From: Gemmatales bacterium
Lineage (GTDB): Bacteria > Planctomycetota > Planctomycetia > Gemmatales > HRBIN36
Assembly (NCBI GenBank): GCA_025060195.1
Contig: JANXCQ010000010.1
Coordinates: 1-64,000 of the forward strand
DNA length: 64,000 bases
Direction: 5' to 3'
Of the stretch, positions 37,403 through 46,691 are shown piece by piece. The translations under genes and the position numbers were made by a program. How positions within the stretch are numbered: position 1 is the stretch's first letter; each line of letters starts with the position of its first letter. The notes under the pieces are model-generated. The model was not told the origin of the DNA. It saw only the letters and a list, made by a program, of their open reading frames with translations, and did not search any database.

Positions 37403-39925
37403 CTAGTCTCCTGGTCGGGCTTGCGCCAGCGCAGCTTCCAGGGTGGGAACGTCCTTGCCCACGAGCCACTTGCGTATGTGAGCGGGAACCTCTGGCGGCA
37501 GAACTGGAGAAGAAGCCTTTGGCTTATTCGATTGACCATCCCCCGTGTCGTGAAAGATGGGGCCTTGGCCATTATCAAGCAGAGTTTGCTCGTCCTCCAG
37601 AAGGGGTTCTGCTTGACGGACATAGATGCCGTAACCCTTGTTTTCCTGACAGCGGTTTTTTCGCAACAGAGGCCGGGCGCCATCCAACACGCTGATCCCG
37701 TGCTCGAAATTGCGCAAGCACTTGTTGTCCGAGAGAATCGGTTGCGCGAGTTTGCCTGCCACATGGATTCCTGATTGCCCATTCGCCTCACACCTGTTGT
37801 TTTCGATCTTGGGAAATCCACCACTGACGATAATGATGCCGTTGAGTTTATTGTTACGTATGTTGTTGCGGATGATCGTCGGGGAGCTATTACCGCGGAT
37901 GCTGATTCCGTTGTTGCACGAAACCACCTCGTTGTCCTCCACGGTGGCGCAGCTGGCTTCGCTGATAGAAAATGCTGTGTGGCTGTTTTCAACGTGGTTG
38001 CGGCGAAGGAGCACCTCGGAAGCACTATGAATCAGGAACCCATCCCAGGTCCCAGAGACGCGGTTTGCCTCAAATTCCGCCTGGGCAGGGTGAAGTATGA
38101 AAGCCGCCCCGCGTTCGGTATCGGTGAAGGTACAAGAACGGACGCGGCAGGAAGCTGCGGGCGCAATCTTGATGGCAAATCCGATAGGTGGAGGAAATTG
38201 ATGCGGTCCCAAGGGAGGAGGCGTTTTTGTCTTGCGAAAATGGCAATCCGTGATCACGACGTTCTTTGACTCTACTTGAACTAAGTCGGCGGGCTGGTGG
38301 CCGAGGTGCTCCAGGGTCAGTTTTTCCAATCGCACCTCAGGGGCCGTGATCCGAAGGCCAACGGGAATCCCAGCACACTTGACAATCGTTCTCTCAGCAT
38401 TTTCACCGCGCAGGGTCAGCCTCTTGGAGATGACGAAGGTGGTCGTCAGTTCGTAATCACCGGGCGGCAGCACGACGATTTCCCCATCACCAGCACGGGC
38501 GACGGCCTCGGGGAGCGATGCTACGTCTTGTCCAATGACCCATACGCGCGGCGTTGACGACGATTCTGCCAGGCTGGCCGAAGCAGGAGGTGGTTTAGAG
38601 GCAGGACTTGTTGGCTTGGTGACTGCCGGACGGTTAAGTAAACGATCTTCCTGAGGCTTAGATTGGTTGAGCCGTTGGGTGGCCTCTTGAACTGCGTTGT
38701 CGTTGGAAGGTTTCGGCGAGCGATACAGCGCGAAAACCGCTAAAAGGACTACGCCAGCCACGAATAAAGCGATGGCGACCGCGCTGGCAGGTATCAGCCA
38801 AGGGGGCAGTGCCTGATGCGGAGGTCGCCTCACCCGTTGACCAGAATCTTCCCAGAACGAGATACCGGTGGGCGTACTGACATGTCGAGTACTGTCCCGC
38901 GGAGGCAAACGGCCTTCGAGGAGCGGCGCCAGGTTGGCGTCGGCACAGAACGGTAGGAGAGCGTCCGCCACCTCTTGGGGAGTATGGAAACGTTGGTTGG
39001 GGTCTTTGGCCAGCATCCGGGTTAAGATTTCAGCCAAAGCCGGAGGTACGTCGGTACGGATGTGTTCGATGGGAGTTGGGTCCTCGAGGGCCAAAGCCCG
39101 CAGTTTACTCAAGATGCTGTCATATTCGGGACCGGAGAAAGGTGGTTTGCCTGCCAAGAGTGCGTAAAACGTAGCGCCGAGACTGTAAATGTCAGCGCGG
39201 ATGTCCACAGTTTGGCGAGCCGCCTGTTCGGGCGCGATGAAATCCAGGGTGCCTAGAATTATGTTGCCTTGGGTCAGCTGCTGGTCGCCCAGGGCCGAGT
39301 CGTTGAGACGTGCCAGACCGAGATCAAGGATTTTCACAATAGGCGGGCCAGCCGGCTGCCTGGCCAGCATCAGGTTGCCCGGCTTGATGTCGCGGTGAAC
39401 CATGCCTCGAGCGTGAATGGCCTGTAGACCTAAGGCCGCTTGGCGAATGATTTCACAAGCTTCGGGCACTGGGAGCGGCCCGACCTTTTTGAGAATTTTC
39501 GCCGTATCCAGCCCATCCACGAACTCCATTGCCAGGTAATGAACCTTGCCGACCTGGCCCGCGTCGAGCGCGCGGACGATATGAGGATGTTCGATGCTTC
39601 CAGCGGCCCGCATTTCCCGCTGGAAACGCGCCAGCATGTCCGGGTTTTGCAGCCGGTCCGGCGGCAAAATCTTCAACGCCACAGGCCTGTTCAGGTGAAC
39701 GTGCACCGCACGGTAAACGACTCCCATACCCCCTTGGCCCAACTTCGCCACCACGCGATACTGACCGAACAACTGGCCCTCGCCTGCAGCTATATTCTCC
39801 ATAGTGGCTGACTTTTCCCCGGCAGTCTTATTGGTCGCCGACGAAGGTGAAACACTCGGGGAGGACTTCCTGTCCTGAAAGGGTTTCCCCGAACCAGGTG
39901 GCTGGCGACCGGCTGGCGTATTCAT
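37403..39925 (-). CDS. Transmembrane Ser/Thr protein kinase with extracytoplasmic beta-helix, truncated
   Basis: An ~840-residue Hanks-type kinase. AGGAG gives correct spacing for the ATG at 39925, not for 39931. Kinase landmarks (39925 numbering): glycine loop KLGQGGMGVVYRA, Lys85 in VALKIL, catalytic HRDIKPGN with Asp179, DLG in place of DFG at 201-203, and APEQ. A single membrane segment lies at ~376-401 (AVAIALFVAGVVLLAVFALY), then a Pro/Ser linker, then a right-handed beta-helix of ~23-residue turns (NNGISIRG, NGIIIVSG, SGIHVAG, HGISVLDG, YGIYVRQ). The start of a second helix domain (LVGKDVPTLEAALAQARPGD) ends at a premature TAG. It is probably a sensor kinase with an outer ligand-binding helix; whether the truncated form works is unknown. 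Confidence 0.88.
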   Translation of the reverse strand: MNTPAGRQPPGSGKPFQDRKSSPSVSPSSATNKTAGEKSATMENIAAGEGQLFGQYRVVAKLGQGGMGVVYRAVHVHLNRPVALKILPPDRLQNPDMLARFQREMRAAGSIEHPHIVRALDAGQVGKVHYLAMEFVDGLDTAKILKKVGPLPVPEACEIIRQAALGLQAIHARGMVHRDIKPGNLMLARQPAGPPIVKILDLGLARLNDSALGDQQLTQGNIILGTLDFIAPEQAARQTVDIRADIYSLGATFYALLAGKPPFSGPEYDSILSKLRALALEDPTPIEHIRTDVPPALAEILTRMLAKDPNQRFHTPQEVADALLPFCADANLAPLLEGRLPPRDSTRHVSTPTGISFWEDSGQRVRRPPHQALPPWLIPASAVAIALFVAGVVLLAVFALYRSPKPSNDNAVQEATQRLNQSKPQEDRLLNRPAVTKPTSPASKPPPASASLAESSSTPRVWVIGQDVASLPEAVARAGDGEIVVLPPGDYELTTTFVISKRLTLRGENAERTIVKCAGIPVGLRITAPEVRLEKLTLEHLGHQPADLVQVESKNVVITDCHFRKTKTPPPLGPHQFPPPIGFAIKIAPAASCRVRSCTFTDTERGAAFILHPAQAEFEANRVSGTWDGFLIHSASEVLLRRNHVENSHTAFSISEASCATVEDNEVVSCNNGISIRGNSSPTIIRNNIRNNKLNGIIIVSGGFPKIENNRCEANGQSGIHVAGKLAQPILSDNKCLRNFEHGISVLDGARPLLRKNRCQENKGYGIYVRQAEPLLEDEQTLLDNGQGPIFHDTGDGQSNKPKASSPVLPPEVPAHIRKWLVGKDVPTLEAALAQARPGD

Positions 39926-40169
39926 ATCCATTCTCCTACTTTGCTCAACCTGCTTTAACTAATGCTGCCTGAAAAGGTCAATCAGACCGTTCTCTATTCT
40001 ATTGCACGAGCGGGAAGCAGCCACCCAGTTTTCCCCTAAAGCGGGGCGCTCGATAAAATGCCAATAATTCTTAGCCAATAATTTCCACCATTTAAGCCCG
40101 ATTCCAGCAGGCTTCTTGGGCTGGAAACTTCTTTGGGGGGATAATCTGCGACTTCAAGGAAATGCTAGC

Positions 40170-41735
40170 ATGTCGGTGCGGACGCGCTTCGCCCCGAGTC
40201 CGACAGGATATTTGCATATAGGCGGCGTGAGGACAGCGCTGTTCAATTGGCTTTTCACCCGTCGGCACGGCGGACAATTTATCCTGCGGATTGATGATAC
40301 CGACGTCGAGCGAAATCGACCCGAGGCTTTGCAGCCGATCTTGGACGGCTTCCGTTGGCTCGGCATTCTGTGGGATGAAGGCCCCGAAGTGGGCGGTCCC
40401 TACGCGCCATATTTCCAGTCGCAACGCTTGCCGTTGTACCAGGAGGCGGCCCGAAAACTGGTGCTCGCGGGCCAAGCGTACCCCTGCTTGGCTACTAAGG
40501 AAGAATTGGAGATGGAGCGGCGGGCCGCGGAGTTGGCTAAGCGACCTTATATACATCGTGGTAGGGGGCGAAATCTAGCGCCGGAGGAAGCGTTACAGCT
40601 TTGGCAGGAGAGACAGCTCCCTTTGCGCCTGAAAGTGCCGCTCGGGCGCAAAATTGCGCTCGACGATCTCATCCGCAAACGTGTCGAATGGGAAACGGAT
40701 TTGCTCGGCGATCCGGTGATACTCCGTAGCGATGGCACACCGCTCTACAATTTCGCGACGGTGGTGGACGACATCGCGATGAAAATTACCCACGTTATCC
40801 GCGCCGCCGAGCATCTTTCTAACACGCCGATCCAGATTCTGATTTTCGAGGCGCTAGGAGCCCCGCTGCCTGCGTTTGCCCACGTTCCGGTCGTCAACGA
40901 ACCTGGTTCTAAGAAAAAGTTGAGTAAGCGGGATATGAAAAAGTTCGTTACCCCAGCAGTGCGTGCCAAACTTCGGGCCTTGGGATATACGGATGCAGAG
41001 ATTGACAGCCGCGATGACTTGAATCCGGCCACCGTCGCTTATTATCGGGAACTGGGTTACCTGCCCCAGGCGTTGGTCAATTACCTCGGACGCTTAGGTT
41101 GGAGCCTCGACGGCTACAGCGAAATTATCCCGCTGGAAACGATGATTGCGCATTTCAGTTTCGAGCGGGTCAACGACGCTCCGGCCAGCTTTGACCCGGA
41201 CAAGTTGTATTGGATGGCTGGGGAATATATGCGGCAGTTGAGCGTGGATGAGAAAGTTCAGGGCGTGGTGCCGTATCTGGTGCGGGCCAACCTGATCTCC
41301 GAACCTATCGATCCAGCCACACGCGATAAGATTCGTCGAATTGTCGAGGCGTGTGGCGATCGGCTGAAACTGTTTTCCGATATCCTGACTTACGGAGCGT
41401 TTTTCTTCCGCGACCCGGAGTATGACGAATCAGCCTTCGCCAAGCGAGTTGCTAAGCCGGGCATACCTGACCTGCTAGAGCGATTCGCAAGTGTACTCGA
41501 GCGTACCGAGCCGTTTGAGCCTGCCACCTTAGAGACGGTCTTACGCGAGTTTTGCGAACAGGAGAACGTGAAGGCGGCTGACCTTATCCACGCGGTGCGG
41601 GTCAGCACCACGGGTATAGCCGTCGGGCCAGGTCTCTTCGATATCTTGGCCATTCTCGGTCGGGAAGAATCCATCCGACGCATTCGTCTGGCACTGGCAC
41701 GGGTCCAGGCACCTGTGCAAACGGAGAGAAAGTAG
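40170..41735 (+). CDS. gltX: Glutamate-tRNA ligase
   Basis: A 521-residue class I aminoacyl-tRNA synthetase that charges tRNA-Glu (or tRNA-Glx). RFAPSPTGYLHIGGVRTAL contains the HIGH-type motif at 16-19, and KKKLSKRD at 248-255 is the KMSKS-type loop. RIDDTDVERNRPE and FATVVDD are further GltX markers. AAGGA lies 9 nt before the ATG; the upstream alternative start is not supported. It is followed 2 nt later by the PfkB kinase gene, suggesting one operon with thpR and the flavoprotein, and is divergent from the Ser/Thr kinase. Confidence 0.95.
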   Translation: MSVRTRFAPSPTGYLHIGGVRTALFNWLFTRRHGGQFILRIDDTDVERNRPEALQPILDGFRWLGILWDEGPEVGGPYAPYFQSQRLPLYQEAARKLVLAGQAYPCLATKEELEMERRAAELAKRPYIHRGRGRNLAPEEALQLWQERQLPLRLKVPLGRKIALDDLIRKRVEWETDLLGDPVILRSDGTPLYNFATVVDDIAMKITHVIRAAEHLSNTPIQILIFEALGAPLPAFAHVPVVNEPGSKKKLSKRDMKKFVTPAVRAKLRALGYTDAEIDSRDDLNPATVAYYRELGYLPQALVNYLGRLGWSLDGYSEIIPLETMIAHFSFERVNDAPASFDPDKLYWMAGEYMRQLSVDEKVQGVVPYLVRANLISEPIDPATRDKIRRIVEACGDRLKLFSDILTYGAFFFRDPEYDESAFAKRVAKPGIPDLLERFASVLERTEPFEPATLETVLREFCEQENVKAADLIHAVRVSTTGIAVGPGLFDILAILGREESIRRIRLALARVQAPVQTERK

Positions 41736-41737
41736 CG

Positions 41738-42640
41738 ATGTCGATCGTAGCGGTAGGCACGGTGGCAATTGACTCGATCGAAACCCCAACGGCCAGCGCT
41801 CATCACGTCCTGGGCGGCTCGGCAACTTATTTTTCGTATGCGGCGAGTTTCTTTACTAAGGTTCATCTCGTGGCTGTAGTGGGTGATGATTTTCCCACGG
41901 AGCACATTGAACTGTTGCGACAGCGGGGAATCGATCTGAGCGGTTTGGAAGTTCGCCGGGGCGGACGAACGTTTTACTGGCGCGGTCGTTATCATGCCGA
42001 CATGAACAATCGTGACACGTTAGAAGTGCATCTCAACGTGCTGGCGGATTTTAATCCGACATTACCGCAGCACTACCGCGAGTTACCTTACGTCTTTTTA
42101 GGTAATTCCAGTCCGCAACTGCAAATGCGGGTCTTAGACCAGATGGTACGACCGCAAATGGTTTTGGCCGACACGATGAACTTATGGATCGAAACGCAAC
42201 GCGACGCTCTCCTGGAACTGTTGCCCCGTCTCGACGGCTTGCTGCTCAACGACAGCGAAGCACGCCTCTTGGCCGAGGATGAGAATCTGGTACGCGCGGG
42301 CATGAAAATTCGCGAATTGGGACCGAAATTCGTGATCATCAAGAAAGGGGAGCACGGCTCGTTTTTATTTAGCCGCGACGGTGTGTTCGTCCTGCCTGGT
42401 TACCCTACCCCTAATGTGGTTGATCCTACGGGCGCTGGCGACAGTTTCGCGGGGGGCATTCTGGGTTATTTAGCCTCGGATACGAGTCCGCCCCCAGGTC
42501 GTTTGCGGCGGGCTATCGCTTACGGCACGGTCATCGCCAGCATCACCGTGGAAGGCTTCAGCTTGGATAGGTTGCGGCAAACTACGCGCGAGGAAATCGA
42601 ACGACGCCTCGAAGAGTATCGCCGCATGATCACGTTCTGA
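41738..42640 (+). CDS. PfkB-family carbohydrate kinase
   Basis: A 300-residue ribokinase-like sugar or nucleoside kinase. VAVGTVAIDSIETP starts the fold, GGSATYFSYAAS is the substrate-side motif, and DPTGAGDSFAGG at 229-240 holds the catalytic Asp235 and anion hole. MNNRDTLEVHLN is characteristic of a subgroup common in planctomycetes and other bacteria whose substrate is not settled. It starts 2 nt after gltX ends, with translational coupling likely. A cytosolic enzyme using ATP. Confidence 0.9.
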   Translation: MSIVAVGTVAIDSIETPTASAHHVLGGSATYFSYAASFFTKVHLVAVVGDDFPTEHIELLRQRGIDLSGLEVRRGGRTFYWRGRYHADMNNRDTLEVHLNVLADFNPTLPQHYRELPYVFLGNSSPQLQMRVLDQMVRPQMVLADTMNLWIETQRDALLELLPRLDGLLLNDSEARLLAEDENLVRAGMKIRELGPKFVIIKKGEHGSFLFSRDGVFVLPGYPTPNVVDPTGAGDSFAGGILGYLASDTSPPPGRLRRAIAYGTVIASITVEGFSLDRLRQTTREEIERRLEEYRRMITF

Positions 42641-42700
42641 CCGCCGAGTCAGCGCATACAATACCGCCGAGCATCGTATGTTCGCCCAAGGGAAGGAATC

Positions 42701-43363
42701 ATGGCCCGCCGTATCCGTACTTTCATTGCGCTGGAATTGACCAAGAACATTCGACAGAAGCTGACCACACTGCAAGAAAAGCTAGCGGCGGCGATTCCGG
42801 AGGTGAAATGGGTCGAGCCAGAAAACTTGCACGTTACTTTGTTTTTTCTGGGCGACGTTCCGGACTTGGAAGTCCCCGAGGTGTGTCGCCGAGTCGAGCA
42901 AGCCGTAGCCGGCCTCGCCCCCTTCTCGGTGAGCGTCGAAGGGCTGGGATGTTTCCCTGGAACCAACCGGCCTCGTGTACTTTGGGCGGGCATCACAAAA
43001 GGGGCGCAAGAGTTGCAACAAGTGCATAAAGTCCTCGAACGCCCCTTGCATGCGCTGGGTTACCGTGCGGAAGAACGGCGATATGTTCCGCATATCACTT
43101 TAGGCCGGCTCAAGAGAGACCGACCGGTGCCAAAAATAGCCGAGCTTATTCAGCAAATGCACCGCTGTCGCTTAGGCGAAATGACGGCCTCGGAAATCTG
43201 CATCATGGCCAGTCAATTGGAACGCAGCGGACCGATTTACACAGTCATGGGCCGCGCTTTTTTCCGGGGCGAGCATGCACGTGCTGCCGAAGAATCGGTT
43301 AGGGCACAGTCAGAATTCGAAGAGGACTTCCTCACTTCCGCCGACGAACCCGAAATGGACTAG
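42701..43363 (+). CDS. thpR: RNA 2',3'-cyclic phosphodiesterase
   Basis: A 220-residue 2H phosphoesterase of the LigT/ThpR type. The two catalytic HxT motifs are His44-Val-Thr46 (NLHVTLFFLG) and His131-Ile-Thr133 (YVPHITLGRL). The family hydrolyses 2',3'-cyclic phosphate ends of RNA. An acidic ~35-residue C-terminal tail (EEDFLTSADEPEMD) extends beyond the usual domain. AAGGA precedes the ATG. It is followed 4 nt later by a CoaB-like gene. Confidence 0.92.
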   Translation: MARRIRTFIALELTKNIRQKLTTLQEKLAAAIPEVKWVEPENLHVTLFFLGDVPDLEVPEVCRRVEQAVAGLAPFSVSVEGLGCFPGTNRPRVLWAGITKGAQELQQVHKVLERPLHALGYRAEERRYVPHITLGRLKRDRPVPKIAELIQQMHRCRLGEMTASEICIMASQLERSGPIYTVMGRAFFRGEHARAAEESVRAQSEFEEDFLTSADEPEMD

Positions 43364-43367
43364 AACG

Positions 43368-44165
43368 ATGCGCCTGCTTGTCACCGCTGGTGTTACCCAG
43401 GTGCCGATTGACCAGGTTCGCGTGATTACCAGCGTCTTCACGGGTCGCACAGGGACTCGCATCGCGTTGGAAGCCAACCGCCGTGGCCATGAGGTAACGC
43501 TCCTGACCTCTGCACCCCAATTGGTCGGCGAACAACTACGTTCCGCCGCTCGTTGGCACGTGAAACGCTTCCGCACTTTCGACGAATTACATGACATGTT
43601 AGCTGAGTTAGTTCCCAGACAGGAGTATGACGTAATCATCCATTCCGCGGCCGTCAGTGATTATCGCGTTGCCAACGTTTACGTCCCCAACTCTGGTAAT
43701 GTAATGTCCGTGTCTTATTCCGATGACAAAAAAACTGGCTTAGCAGAAGAGGCTCTCGACTTCGCACCACTCAACAATCAGCCAAAACCATGCTCGACCT
43801 CGGAGCACAGAGGGAGGTTTGTTTTACAGGTTGCCCCAAAGATCTCCAGCATGTATGGCGAAGTTTGGCTCCGTTTGGTACCGACCCCGAAATTAGTTGA
43901 CCAAATCCGACGGGACTGGGGTTTCCAAGGTGTCTTAGTGAAATTCAAACTGGAGGCTGGCGTGAGCGAAGAAACGCTCTTAGCCCGCGCCGAAGCCTCG
44001 AGGATTAATTCTGCGGCCGACCTAATGGTGGCTAATCTGCTAGAGAGCGTGGCCACAACCGCCTGGTTAGGTCCGCTTGCCGGACAGTATCGTAAGCTAT
44101 CACGCCAACAGCTCGCTCCTGCGTTGCTCGACGCCGTCGAGTCCTTAGTTGGCTGCAAAAGGTGA
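43368..44165 (+). CDS. Stand-alone CoaB-like DNA/pantothenate flavoprotein
   Basis: A 265-residue protein of the DFP (CoaB) type: MRLLVTAGVTQVPIDQVRVITSVFTGRTG is the CTP/4'-phosphopantothenate-binding start (cf. TxGGTxxxID and SxGxxG), and IIHSAAVSDYRV is the typical middle motif. The Lys of the CoaB K-x-K-K type is replaced by a segment FVLQVAPKIS, with Lys at the equivalent place. CoaB joins cysteine to 4'-phosphopantothenate in CoA synthesis. The CoaC half is absent, so this is a separate enzyme or a homologue. It starts 4 nt after thpR. Confidence 0.8.
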   Translation: MRLLVTAGVTQVPIDQVRVITSVFTGRTGTRIALEANRRGHEVTLLTSAPQLVGEQLRSAARWHVKRFRTFDELHDMLAELVPRQEYDVIIHSAAVSDYRVANVYVPNSGNVMSVSYSDDKKTGLAEEALDFAPLNNQPKPCSTSEHRGRFVLQVAPKISSMYGEVWLRLVPTPKLVDQIRRDWGFQGVLVKFKLEAGVSEETLLARAEASRINSAADLMVANLLESVATTAWLGPLAGQYRKLSRQQLAPALLDAVESLVGCKR

Positions 44166-44430
44166 TGAAACGCGACTTGTTAAGAGTCTCAGCGAGGTTC
44201 TATACCATGTGCAGTTGACTCTAAATTACTTCCGAGCCTAACGCCGCTGGACAACCACGGTACAACCCACTTACGTGCGCTCCCGCTGGTGTGTGGGAAC
44301 CGAACTCAGTTTGGGACTTGCCTGGTTAGGCCTGCGGTTCCAGAATGCTGTTATCTGTACCCGCCACATTCTGGCATCAGGCTATTCCTCCCGCATCTAC
44401 CCCTTCCCCAGTGACAAAAGGAGTGTGCCT

Positions 44431-45327
44431 ATGCTCACGCGTCGTGATTGGCTGGCGCTAGCGGCTAGCGGTCTGGTGAGTGTCAGCGATTTTTCCCTCT
44501 TGCAGGCGCAGGAAAAGCCCAAACAGAAGAAGCGTTTGCTCATGTTCACGAAATCGAGCGGATTCGAGCATAGCGTAATTCGCCGTCCCAAACCTGACCA
44601 ACTGAGCCACGCTGAGAATATTGTCACCAAGTTGGGCGAGCAATACGGCTTTGAAGTCGTTTGCACCAAGGATGGCCGCGTTTTTATTCCCGAGGAGATT
44701 GCGAAGTATGACGCGTTTTTCTTTTACACCACTGGGGACTTAACTCAGCCGGGCACCGATAAATACCCACCCATGTCGCCGGCTGGGAAAAAGGCGCTTC
44801 TGGAAGCGATTCAGCAGGGAAAGGGTTTCATCGGCTCTCATTGCGCGGCTGACACCTTCCATTCACCCGGCCGACGGGATGAAAACCAGCCTCCCGAACA
44901 ACGCGATCCTTACATCGTCATGCTCGGTGGTGAGTTCATCGTCCACGGCGCTCAACAGAAGGCACGAATGCAAGTTGTCAGCAGACCCTTCCCTGCCCTG
45001 AAGAATCTTGAAGACTTCGTCCTGTACGAGGAATGGTACGCCCTGAAAAACTTTGCCCCCGATTTGCACGTGATTCTGGTCCAGGACACGACAGGCATGC
45101 AAGGGGCCATGTACCAGCGTCCGCCTTTCCCAGCGACTTGGGCCAGATATCATGGCCAAGGACGCGTCTTTTATACTTCAATGGGACACCGAGAAGACGT
45201 TTGGACGAATGGAATTTTTCAGAAGCTCCTCGTGAGCGGCATCTTGTGGGCGTTGCGTGAACTGGATGGCGAAATCAAGCCCAATCTTCATCAGGTTACG
45301 CCCAAAGCCAGTGTCTTACGCACCTGA
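44431..45327 (+). CDS. ThuA-domain protein with twin-arginine-like leader
   Basis: A 298-residue exported protein; the ATG follows AAAGGAG (8 nt), and the N-terminus MLTRRDWLALAASGLVSVSDF is a twin-arginine-like signal. The domain reads RLLMFTKSSGFEHSVI, YDAFFFYTTGDLTQPG, GKGFIGSHCAADTFH, MLGGEFIVHG and GQGRVFYTSMGHREDVW, a complete ThuA set including the terminal GHRxDVW-type motif. It is a second ThuA in the window, only distantly like the one at 9121. The 265-bp gap upstream (44166-44430) shows no other feature. Convergent with the esterase gene. Confidence 0.87.
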   Translation: MLTRRDWLALAASGLVSVSDFSLLQAQEKPKQKKRLLMFTKSSGFEHSVIRRPKPDQLSHAENIVTKLGEQYGFEVVCTKDGRVFIPEEIAKYDAFFFYTTGDLTQPGTDKYPPMSPAGKKALLEAIQQGKGFIGSHCAADTFHSPGRRDENQPPEQRDPYIVMLGGEFIVHGAQQKARMQVVSRPFPALKNLEDFVLYEEWYALKNFAPDLHVILVQDTTGMQGAMYQRPPFPATWARYHGQGRVFYTSMGHREDVWTNGIFQKLLVSGILWALRELDGEIKPNLHQVTPKASVLRT

Positions 45328-45341
45328 ACTAAGCAGGCACA

Positions 45342-46691
45342 TCATTTGGGCATGTTCCGATACCATCGCCCCGAGCGCCGACTGCTACCCGGCGAACCGA
45401 CAGGATTCTTCGCCGCATCCGAGGTCGGGCTAACTGCCGGCAATTGGAGTTGCTCCGGCTCAGGTAGCCGTGGACCCGTAGGAACAGGCGTTGGCGCGGG
45501 CAAGGGCAGGTCCTTGGAAGGTTGTTCTGCCGGCGCTGCGCTTTCCCTTGGTTCCTGGGGACAACTAACCGCGTCCGACGCACTGCCTGACCCAGGTTGC
45601 ACCTCGCAAATCACCCCATAGGCTCTCATCCGTTCACCTAACCATTCGATACACACGGGCAGAATCCGCTGCACCGTGGCGTCGTTATGCGTGCCGATCA
45701 CATCCACATGCACTCGAGGCCGCAAACCTCGCGAGCGGGCATAGTATATAAAGCTCTCCGCCTGCGCATTGAAATTGAACTCATCCTTACCCGCATACCC
45801 AACGAACATTTCTAATTGTCCATGCTGAACACGAAAACGGTCGAGCAGCTCCACTGGATTTTCCATGCTGGCGCAAACAATCGCATAGCAGTCGTCGCCA
45901 AAAACTGGATGATAAACTTCCGCCACACGAATTTTGATCAACCCGTGAGCTAAACAGGCAAGCACCTCCTGGCCGTCAAGCAGACTATTACGCCAGCCCC
46001 AATTGAAGGGGTCAAAGCACGCTCGGGGGTCGCCTCGCTCACTCATCCAGCGCACGTTCAGCGGCGCCAGGATGCCCGCGACGAAGCGAAACTTATCTTG
46101 ATGTTTGATCGCCAGATTGTAGGCTCCGAAGCCCCCCAACGACACGCCTATGACCGCGTGCTGATCTTTATCCGGCATGATCGGAAACCGACTGGCGACG
46201 AAGCCCAGAGCATCGTACAGCAGCCAATCCTGAAAATCTCCCGCCCGGCCGTTGATAAAGAAACTATGGGGACAAATCCTTCCCCCGCATTCATCCGTGC
46301 GTCCATCCGGTGCCACGATGATGCTCGGGGGTAACTTGCCTCGCACTATCGCCTGGTCGAAATAATGCGCCACGCTCAAAAACTCTTGCTCATCATTCCA
46401 CATCCCGTGCAGATAAACAATGACAGGATAAACTTGGCTTCTGCGATAATTGGGCGGCAGATACACATACAGGTCGCGACGACTGCCCAGCGCATAAGAC
46501 CAGATTCGCCGATCCTGGCCATGGTTACGCGTGAAATCAAGGATACGCCCCTTAATAGGATGATTGGCCAATTGCAAACTATCGGGCAGAACGTCCTTAC
46601 CTCTACAAGCACGCTCCCCTTGTTCCTTACCGGCCAGACAACAAATGATCGCGATTGCTGCCAGAATCAATTTACCTACTTGCCTGGGCAC
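45342..46691 (-). CDS. Exported esterase-D-like alpha/beta hydrolase with Pro-rich tail
   Basis: A 449-residue exported hydrolase. The start is a GTG with AGGAGG at 7 nt, so GTG 46691 is firm. A signal peptide (LILAAIAIICCLAG) is followed by an esterase-D/feruloyl-esterase-like domain: VYLPPNYRRSQVYPVIVYLHG, the nucleophile elbow GVSLGGFGA, an Asp in YAGKDEFNFN and His in VIGTHNDA complete a plausible triad. The last ~90 residues are a low-complexity Pro/Ser/Glu tail, possibly a cell-wall spacer. The substrate is unknown. Confidence 0.85.
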   Translation of the reverse strand: MPRQVGKLILAAIAIICCLAGKEQGERACRGKDVLPDSLQLANHPIKGRILDFTRNHGQDRRIWSYALGSRRDLYVYLPPNYRRSQVYPVIVYLHGMWNDEQEFLSVAHYFDQAIVRGKLPPSIIVAPDGRTDECGGRICPHSFFINGRAGDFQDWLLYDALGFVASRFPIMPDKDQHAVIGVSLGGFGAYNLAIKHQDKFRFVAGILAPLNVRWMSERGDPRACFDPFNWGWRNSLLDGQEVLACLAHGLIKIRVAEVYHPVFGDDCYAIVCASMENPVELLDRFRVQHGQLEMFVGYAGKDEFNFNAQAESFIYYARSRGLRPRVHVDVIGTHNDATVQRILPVCIEWLGERMRAYGVICEVQPGSGSASDAVSCPQEPRESAAPAEQPSKDLPLPAPTPVPTGPRLPEPEQLQLPAVSPTSDAAKNPVGSPGSSRRSGRWYRNMPK

